Part shown: one piece after another, positions 58,446-64,000 of the stretch | How the letters are laid out: every line of letters begins with the position of its first letter | How positions within the stretch are numbered: the stretch's first letter is position 1 | From: Variovorax guangxiensis | GTDB lineage: Bacteria; Pseudomonadota; Gammaproteobacteria; Burkholderiales; Burkholderiaceae_C | NCBI RefSeq assembly: GCF_003952165.1 | Contig: NZ_RXFT01000007.1 | Location: 248,001-312,000 of the forward strand | Length of the DNA stretch: 64,000 nt | Direction: 5' to 3' | Position numbers and translations under genes: made by a program | Notes under the pieces: generated by a model | What the model was told of the DNA's origin: nothing | Seen by the model: the letters and a program-made list of their open reading frames with translations, nothing else | Databases searched by the model: none

Positions 58446-59231
58446 ATGCTGTTCCTGCTTTCCCCTGCGAAGTCGCTCGACTACGAAACCCCCGTCCCCT
58501 CCGAAATCCCCGCCACCCAGCCCCATTTCGAATCGCCCCGCGGCCCTTCGGTCGAACTCATCAAGCTGCTGCGCGAGAAGTCGCCCCAGCAGATCTCCGA
58601 GCTCATGAGCCTGTCGGACAAGCTCTCGGCCCTGAACGTGGCCCGCTACGAGGCCTGGTCCAGCAAGAGCAGCCCGAAGAACGCTCGCCAGGCGGCCTTC
58701 GCCTTCGACGGCGACGTCTACGGCGGCCTCGACGCCCGCACCCTCACCAAGGCCCAGCTGGCCTGGGCGCAGGACCACGTCTGCATCCTCAGCGGCCTCT
58801 ACGGCCTGCTTCGCCCGCTCGACCTGCTGCAGCCCTATCGCCTGGAGATGGGCACCCAGTTGGCCAACCGCCACGGCAAGGATCTCTACGCCTTCTGGGG
58901 CTCGCGCATCGCCGAGCACCTGAACCAGCGCCTCGCGGCCGACAGCTCGCCGGTGGTGATCAACGTCGCATCGAACGAGTACTTCAAGTCGGTGGACCGG
59001 AAAGTGCTCAAGGCCCGTGTGGTCGAATGCGTGTTCGAGGAGTGGAAGGGCGACCGCTACAAGATCGTGAGCTTCTTCGCCAAGCGCGCCCGCGGCCTGA
59101 TGGCGCGCTGGGCCGCGCAGCACAAGGCCTCCACGCCCAAGGCACTGGAAAAGTTCGACCTCGAGGGTTATGGTTTCGACGCCGATGTGTCCAAACCAGA
59201 CAGATTGGTGTTCAGGAGAAGGTTGGACTGA
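58446..59231 (+). CDS. yaaA: YaaA-family peroxide stress protein
   Basis: This 261-residue protein is of the UPF0246/YaaA family, which limits free iron under peroxide stress in E. coli. It begins LFLLSPAKSLDYETPVP and contains LYGLLRPLDLLQPYRLEMGT and NVASNEYFKSVDRKVL, all typical. It is divergent from valS with 103 bp between the starts. Confidence 0.93.
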   Translation: MLFLLSPAKSLDYETPVPSEIPATQPHFESPRGPSVELIKLLREKSPQQISELMSLSDKLSALNVARYEAWSSKSSPKNARQAAFAFDGDVYGGLDARTLTKAQLAWAQDHVCILSGLYGLLRPLDLLQPYRLEMGTQLANRHGKDLYAFWGSRIAEHLNQRLAADSSPVVINVASNEYFKSVDRKVLKARVVECVFEEWKGDRYKIVSFFAKRARGLMARWAAQHKASTPKALEKFDLEGYGFDADVSKPDRLVFRRRLD

Positions 59232-59334
59232 CCCCCAGTCTTCGCGCACTTCGTGTCGCTGCGCCAACCCCCTTGCAGGGGGCAACACCGGCGGCCCGGC
59301 AAAGCCGGTTCCGCGGTGTTCCTGGCATTGGGGG
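59232..59334. repeat. Inverted single copy of the dispersed intergenic repeat
   Basis: In reverse complement this segment matches 8871-8970: the ACACCGCGGAACCGGCTTTG start, the CCCCCTGCAAGGGGG hairpin-like part and the GCGCAGCGACACGAAG block. It begins at the yaaA stop. Its presence at unrelated loci marks a genome-wide repeat family. Confidence 0.88.
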
Positions 59335-59388
59335 CGTGGCGGTTTTTTCATGTGTTGCGGGGGTGCCGCAACGTGCAGGAGTATTGAG

Positions 59389-60231
59389 ATGTCCCAAGCG
59401 ATCAGTCCGGAACTGCGCGAGTGGCTGGTAGCCCAGCTCGCAGCCGGGCATTCGGTGCCGGCGCTGCGCGCTTCCATGCGCGCGGCCGGCTGGCACGACG
59501 CCGCCGCCGACGTGGCGCTGGCCCAGCTCGAAGCCGGCTTCCCGAACGTGGAAGTCGCGCTGCCCTCCGTGCAGGCGAAGATGCCCGGGCCCGACCTCGA
59601 CGGCGCGCCGCTGTACCTCGATGCGGGCGATCGCCGCGTGCAGGTGCTGCAGACCATGCGGCACCCGCGCGTGGTGGTCTTCGGCAACCTGCTGTCGGCG
59701 GAGGAGTGCGAAGGGCTGATCGCCGCCGCGCGCGTGCGGCTTGCGCGCTCGCTCACGGTCGAGACGCGTACCGGCGGCGAGGTGCTCAACGTCGACCGCA
59801 CCAGCGACGGCATGTTCTTCGAGCGCGGCGAGAACGAGATCGTCGCCCGCGTCGAACAGCGCATCGCAGCGCTGCTGCGCTGGCCGCTCGAATTCGGCGA
59901 GGGTCTGCAGATACTGCGCTACGCACCCGGCGCGCAGTACCGTCCGCACTACGACTACTTCGACCCCAACGAGCCCGGCACGCCCACCATCCTCAAGCGC
60001 GGCGGCCAGCGCGTCGCCACGCTGGTGATGTACCTGCAGGAGCCCGAGGGCGGTGGCGCCACCACCTTCCCCGACGTGGGCCTCGAAGTGGCCCCGGCGC
60101 GCGGCTGCGGCGTGTTCTTCAGCTACGACCGGCCCGACCCCGTCACCCGCACCCTGCACGGCGGCGCGCCGGTGCTGGCGGGAGAGAAGTGGGTCGCCAC
60201 CAAGTGGCTTCGCGAGCGCGAGTTCAAGTAG
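59389..60231 (+). CDS. Prolyl 4-hydroxylase-like 2-oxoglutarate/Fe(II) oxygenase
   Basis: The 280-residue product has a helical N-terminal extension (about 1-55) before the oxygenase domain. Iron ligands are His187, Asp189 (YRPHYDYFDPNE) and His257 (RTLHGGAPV), and Lys267 should bind 2-oxoglutarate. A bacterial P4H could modify a host protein such as elongation factor Tu, as shown in Pseudomonas, but the target here is unknown. The ATG has a CAGGAG site. Confidence 0.88.
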   Translation: MSQAISPELREWLVAQLAAGHSVPALRASMRAAGWHDAAADVALAQLEAGFPNVEVALPSVQAKMPGPDLDGAPLYLDAGDRRVQVLQTMRHPRVVVFGNLLSAEECEGLIAAARVRLARSLTVETRTGGEVLNVDRTSDGMFFERGENEIVARVEQRIAALLRWPLEFGEGLQILRYAPGAQYRPHYDYFDPNEPGTPTILKRGGQRVATLVMYLQEPEGGGATTFPDVGLEVAPARGCGVFFSYDRPDPVTRTLHGGAPVLAGEKWVATKWLREREFK

Positions 60232-60245
60232 CAGGCAGCTCCCGG

Positions 60246-61148
60246 ATGAAAGTCACCGCCAACGGGCTGCAGATCGAAGTCGACGACACCGGGGGCGAGG
60301 GCCGCCCCGTCATCCTGCTCATCATGGGCCTGGGCATGCAGCTCGTCGCGTGGCCGACGGCCTTCGTGCAGCAACTGGTGGACGCGGGCTTTCGCGTGGT
60401 GCGCCACGACAACCGCGACATCGGCCTGAGCCAGGGCTTCGACCACGCGGGCGTGGGCAACATCGTGTGGGAGACCATCCGCCACCGCCTCGGCCTGAAG
60501 GTGCGCTCGGCCTACACGCTGCAGGACATGGCCCTCGATTCGCTCGGCGTGCTCGACGAGCTGGGCATCGAAAGGGCCCACATCGTCGGCGCCTCCATGG
60601 GCGGCATGATCGCCCAGCGCATCGCGGCCTCCGCGCCGCAGCGCACCGCCAGCCTCGTGAGCATCATGAGCTCCAGCGGCGCGCGCGGCCTGCCCGGACC
60701 GCGCCGCGAGGTCGCGGCCATGCTCATGCGCCGGCCGATGGGCCGCGACGAAGCCGCGCTGGTCGCGCACAGCATCCGGCTGCTGCGGCTCATCCAGAGC
60801 CCGGCCTATCCGCAGACCGACGAAGAGCTCTCCGAGCGGCTTGTCTTCAGCATGCGCCGCTCCTATCACCCGGCCGGCCTGATGCGGCAGATGCTCGCCA
60901 TCGGCGCCGACGACGAGCGCCCCGCGCTGCTGCCGCGCATCCAGTCGCCCACGCTGGTGCTGCACGGCGAGGCCGACGCGCTCGTGCCCATCGCCTGCGG
61001 CGAAGACACGGCCCGGCGCATCCCGGGCTCGAAGTTCGTGTCCGTTCCCGGCATGGGCCACGACCTGCCGCCCGAGGTGTGCGACATCGTCGCCCGCCAC
61101 ATCGCACCGTTCGCGCACGCGGCGGATGCCGCCACGAGATCCTCATGA
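60246..61148 (+). CDS. Alpha/beta hydrolase
   Basis: The 300-residue protein has the alpha/beta fold: oxyanion region ILLIMGLGMQ, nucleophile Ser117 in GASMG, an acid in GEADALVPI and His in GMGHDLP. It resembles hydrolases annotated with lipase/esterase or aclacinomycin methylesterase roles; the substrate is unknown. The gene overlaps queF by 4 bp. Confidence 0.88.
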   Translation: MKVTANGLQIEVDDTGGEGRPVILLIMGLGMQLVAWPTAFVQQLVDAGFRVVRHDNRDIGLSQGFDHAGVGNIVWETIRHRLGLKVRSAYTLQDMALDSLGVLDELGIERAHIVGASMGGMIAQRIAASAPQRTASLVSIMSSSGARGLPGPRREVAAMLMRRPMGRDEAALVAHSIRLLRLIQSPAYPQTDEELSERLVFSMRRSYHPAGLMRQMLAIGADDERPALLPRIQSPTLVLHGEADALVPIACGEDTARRIPGSKFVSVPGMGHDLPPEVCDIVARHIAPFAHAADAATRSS

Positions 61149-62029
61149 GCCACGACCCGAACTCCACGAACCCCACGAATCCCAACACGCCCGAGCAGTC
61201 CCAGCTGGGCCGCGCGTCCGCCTACGCCGACCACTACGACCCGACGCTGCTCTTTCCCATCGCGCGCGCCACGCAGCGCGAGGCCATGGGCATCAAGGCC
61301 GGTGCGCTGCCCTTCTTCGGCGCCGACCTCTGGAGCGCTTTCGAAGTGAGCTGGCTCAACCTGCGCGGCAAGCCGCAGCTGGCCATCGCGCACTTCACCA
61401 TTCCCTGCGAGACGCCCAACATCATCGAGAGCAAGAGCTTCAAGCTCTACCTCAACAGCTTCAACAACAGCCAGTTCGCGAGCGTCGACGCGGTGCGCGA
61501 GCGCCTGCGCGCCGACCTGTCGGAGGCGGCATGGCGCGGCAGCGACCAGCAGGCCACCATCGGCGTGACGCTGCTCGCACCCGACATGTTCGACCGCGAG
61601 CCGGTGCACGAGCTCGACGGGCTCGACCTCGACCGCCTCGACATCGAGTGCAGCCACTACCAGCCCACGCCCGAGCTGCTGAGCAGCGACGCCACGCAGG
61701 CGCCCGTCAACGAAACGCTCACCAGCCGGCTGCTCAAGAGCAACTGCCTCGTCACCGGCCAGCCCGACTGGGGCAGCGTGCAGATCCGCTACAGCGGCCC
61801 GCCCATCGACCAGGCCGGCCTGCTCGCGTACATCGTCAGTTTCCGCAACCACAACGAGTTCCACGAACCCTGCGCCGAGCGCATGTTCACGGACATCTGG
61901 ACCCGCTGCAAGCCGAACAAGCTCGCGGTGTACGCGCGCTACACGCGGCGAGGCGGGCTGGACATCAACCCGTTCCGCACGAGCTGGCCGCAGGCGCTGC
62001 CGGCGAACATCCGGACGGCGCGGCAGTAG
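61145..62029 (+). CDS. queF: NADPH-dependent 7-cyano-7-deazaguanine reductase
   Basis: This 294-residue enzyme reduces preQ0 to preQ1 for queuosine in tRNA. It is the long (two-domain) QueF form. ESKSFKLYLNSFN in the N-terminal half, Cys201 and Asp208 (SNCLVTGQPDWGS), and FHEPCAERMFTDI are visible. The first 20 residues are an Asn/Pro-rich extension. Confidence 0.95.
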   Translation: MSHDPNSTNPTNPNTPEQSQLGRASAYADHYDPTLLFPIARATQREAMGIKAGALPFFGADLWSAFEVSWLNLRGKPQLAIAHFTIPCETPNIIESKSFKLYLNSFNNSQFASVDAVRERLRADLSEAAWRGSDQQATIGVTLLAPDMFDREPVHELDGLDLDRLDIECSHYQPTPELLSSDATQAPVNETLTSRLLKSNCLVTGQPDWGSVQIRYSGPPIDQAGLLAYIVSFRNHNEFHEPCAERMFTDIWTRCKPNKLAVYARYTRRGGLDINPFRTSWPQALPANIRTARQ

Positions 62030-62047
62030 GCCGGGGAGCTGCCCGCG

Positions 62048-62338
62048 ATGTTGTTTTCCGGACAGGAGATCGTGAAGGAGGGCATCTTTCTCTATGACGG
62101 AGAGATTGAGTGCGATATCCGGATCGTCCGTTCGCCTGTTCGCTTCGGAACGGGAGACCATGAAGACGAACCCCATGTCAGAGACGACGTCGAGCAGGTC
62201 GTTTTCTATGTGCTGTACGGGTCGACGACCGAACGCGGAGTGTTCCGCTCAGGCAGTGGTGCTTATGAGTCTCTGCACGAGGCCATGACGCAGCTTGCGG
62301 CGGCGGCCATCGGGCCAACCCTGCGTTGGGCGACATAG
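62048..62338 (+). CDS. Hypothetical protein, 96 aa
   Basis: The product is beta-rich and acidic (EIECDIRIVRSPVRFGTGDH, VVFYVLYGSTTERGVFRSGS) and ends with a helix. No domain is recognised. It lies 18 bp after queF and may be cotranscribed. Lower codon bias suggests an accessory gene. Confidence 0.6.
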   Translation: MLFSGQEIVKEGIFLYDGEIECDIRIVRSPVRFGTGDHEDEPHVRDDVEQVVFYVLYGSTTERGVFRSGSGAYESLHEAMTQLAAAAIGPTLRWAT

Positions 62339-62473
62339 TCCACCGGACGATCTCCCGCACGGGTTCCCGAAGCCCCTCTTCGGAAACCCGAAACCCGCTC
62401 CAACCCGCCCTGTGGCATTCTGGATTTCGCCCGCGACCCCGCGGGCGAACGAACATCCGAAGCAGAGGCAAGC

Positions 62474-63379
62474 ATGGTTGAAGGAAAAGTGGTCGTCGTC
62501 ACCGGCGCGGGCGGCGGCATCGGGCGCGACATCGCGCTGGCGATGGCGGCGCATGGTGCGAAGGTGGTGGTCAACGACATCGGCGCGGCGCTTGATGGCG
62601 CCGGGGGCAGCGCCGGCCCCGCGCAGCAGGTGGTCGACGAGATCCGCGCGGGCGGCGGGCAGGCCGTGCCCAGCACCGACAGCGTAGCCGACGCCGCGAG
62701 CGCGGCGCGCATCGTCGAATGTGCAGTCGAGAGCTTCGGGCGCATCGACGCCGTGGTGAACAACGCGGGCATCCTGCGCGACCGCTTCTTCCACAAGATG
62801 TCGGTCGACGAATGGGATTCGGTGCTCAAGGTGCACCTGTACGGCGCGTACTTCACGAGCCGCGCGGCCGCCACGCACTTCAAGGAGCAGGAGTCGGGCG
62901 CGCTGGTGCACATGACTTCCACCTCGGGTCTCATCGGCAACTTCGGCCAGGCCAACTACGCGGCGGCCAAGCTCGGCATCGTGGCGCTGTCGAAGTCGAT
63001 CGCGCTGGACATGCAGAAATTCAACGTGCGCTCCAACTGCATCGCGCCCTTCGCCTGGAGCCGCATGATCGGCGCGATTCCCACCGACACCGACGAGCAG
63101 CGCGCCCGCGTCGACAAGATCAAGCAGATGACGCCCGCCAAGGTCGCGCCGCTGGCCGTCTACCTTGCGAGCGATGCCGCGGCTGCGGTCAACGGCCAGA
63201 TCTTCTCGGTGCGCAACAACGAGATTTCGCTCATCAGCCAGCCGCGCCCGGTGCGCTCCATCCACCGCTCCGAGGGCTGGACGCCGCAGAGCATCGCCGA
63301 GCACGCCATGCCCGCGATGCGCGCCAGCTTCTTCGATCTCGACCGCTCGGCGGACGTGTTCAGCTGGGACCCGGTCTGA
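62474..63379 (+). CDS. SDR-family dehydrogenase, (3R)-hydroxyacyl-CoA dehydrogenase-like
   Basis: This 301-residue protein has TGAGGGIGRD (cofactor), NNAG, catalytic Ser in MTSTSG and YAAAK (Tyr-x3-Lys). The C-terminal 60 residues beyond the core SDR domain match the type found in multifunctional enzyme 2-like hydroxyacyl-CoA dehydrogenases. A fatty-acid or acyl-CoA oxidation role is likely. Confidence 0.88.
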   Translation: MVEGKVVVVTGAGGGIGRDIALAMAAHGAKVVVNDIGAALDGAGGSAGPAQQVVDEIRAGGGQAVPSTDSVADAASAARIVECAVESFGRIDAVVNNAGILRDRFFHKMSVDEWDSVLKVHLYGAYFTSRAAATHFKEQESGALVHMTSTSGLIGNFGQANYAAAKLGIVALSKSIALDMQKFNVRSNCIAPFAWSRMIGAIPTDTDEQRARVDKIKQMTPAKVAPLAVYLASDAAAAVNGQIFSVRNNEISLISQPRPVRSIHRSEGWTPQSIAEHAMPAMRASFFDLDRSADVFSWDPV

Positions 63380-63459
63380 GGACAAACCCGCACAGGGCGG
63401 CGAGCGGCCTCATTCGCCGGACAATGCGCGTTTCGCCTTCTCCTTGATACCGGCGCCCG

Positions 63460-64000
63460 GTGAACCTGCACTTCGACCTGTTCGACCTGAAACTGTTCGT
63501 CTACGTGGCGGACGCGCACAGCCTCACGCGCGGCGCGGAGAAGGCCTGCATCTCGCTGGCCGCCGCCTCCACGCGCATCAAGCAGATGGAAGAGGCCGTG
63601 GGCGGCAAGCTGTTGCACCGCAGCGCGCAGGGCGTGAGCCTCACGGCGGCGGGGCAGGCCGTGCTCTATCACGCCAAGCGCGTGATGCAGCAGATGGAGC
63701 ACCTGCGCTGCGACATGCAGGACTTCGGCAAGGGCATCAAGGGCCACGTGCGGGTGTTCGCCAACACCACCTCCATCACCGAATACCTGCCGCAGAAGCT
63801 GGCGGGCTTCCTCACGCAGCATCCGGCCGTGCAGGTGGACCTGCGCGAATACCTCAGCGAGGAGATCGTGCGCGCGGTGGCTGACGGCGAGGCCGACATC
63901 GGCATCCTCGCGGGCGACGTGCACACGGGCGACTTCGATGCGCAGCCCTTCGGCAGCAACCAGCTCGTGCTGGTGGTGCCCACCACGCACCGCCTCTCAG
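63460..64000 (+). CDS. LysR-family transcriptional regulator, N-terminal part
   Basis: The gene runs off the window end; 180 codons are seen. The GTG at 63460 is the only start after an in-frame TGA. The winged HTH is clear (LFVYVADAHSLTRGAEKACI, SLAAASTRIKQMEEAVGGKL), followed by a substrate-binding domain start (GHVRVFANTTSITEYLPQKL). It is downstream of the SDR gene in the same orientation. Confidence 0.9.
   Translation, partial: MNLHFDLFDLKLFVYVADAHSLTRGAEKACISLAAASTRIKQMEEAVGGKLLHRSAQGVSLTAAGQAVLYHAKRVMQQMEHLRCDMQDFGKGIKGHVRVFANTTSITEYLPQKLAGFLTQHPAVQVDLREYLSEEIVRAVADGEADIGILAGDVHTGDFDAQPFGSNQLVLVVPTTHRLS

Overview
The window is a high-GC chromosomal segment from a member of the Burkholderiales. 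It is most likely from the Comamonadaceae and resembles Variovorax. This placement is inferred from a Bug-type (tripartite tricarboxylate transporter) binding protein, IorA/IorB-type molybdenum hydroxylase subunits, a CDP-6-deoxyglucoseen reductase-like protein and the general gene style. No rRNA or other marker gene is present to fix the genus.

Layout. (1) 1-2126: the 3' end of a branched-chain amino-acid ABC transporter operon (livM partial, livG, livF), closed by a terminator. (2) 2220-8854: a molybdenum hydroxylase pair (iorA, iorB) divergent from a Crp/Fnr-type regulator, with a perfect palindrome between them; then a Bug-type binding protein, an iron-sulfur flavoprotein reductase and an SDR-type epimerase. 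(3) 8871-9056: two tandem copies of an intergenic repeat that recurs inverted at 59232-59334. (4) 9059-52573: a complete-looking 43.5-kb prophage in a tRNA-Leu(CAA) gene, bounded by a 57-bp direct repeat. (5) 52517-64000: chromosome resumes with tRNA-Leu, cysM, a Nudix hydrolase, a TusA-like protein, galU, valS, yaaA, a prolyl 4-hydroxylase-like oxygenase, an alpha/beta hydrolase, queF, an SDR dehydrogenase and the start of a LysR regulator.

The prophage is organised like a temperate podovirus of the Bordetella BPP-1 / epsilon15 kind. A LexA-like repressor (20945-21586) lies between two control regions that carry the same 12-bp operator, three sites each. The left promoter PL (near-consensus -35 and -10) drives a tightly packed leftward operon of about 24 genes. 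It holds many small proteins of unknown function, a pentapeptide-repeat protein, an ERF single-strand annealing protein, a Gp157-like protein, a possible TGT-fold protein, a DUF4224 protein and the integrase. To the right come a Cro-like protein, small regulators, replication and recombination genes (replication initiator, NinB, RusA, Ref, HNH), terminase, portal, capsid and tail genes, internal virion proteins (one of 2079 residues with a zincin motif), a tailspike and lysis genes. Two leftward genes at the right end, one a nucleoside 2-deoxyribosyltransferase-like protein, look like lysogen-expressed cargo.

The most interesting non-gene signals are: an identically spaced element (GGTACGCGGT, then a -10-like hexamer 25 bp on) at three late-gene boundaries, probably phage late promoters; the shared OL/OR operators; a 10-C tract that splits one early gene; and a 31-unit, 15-bp minisatellite inside the pentapeptide gene. 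No reverse transcriptase or template/variable repeat of a diversity-generating retroelement and no CRISPR array was seen.
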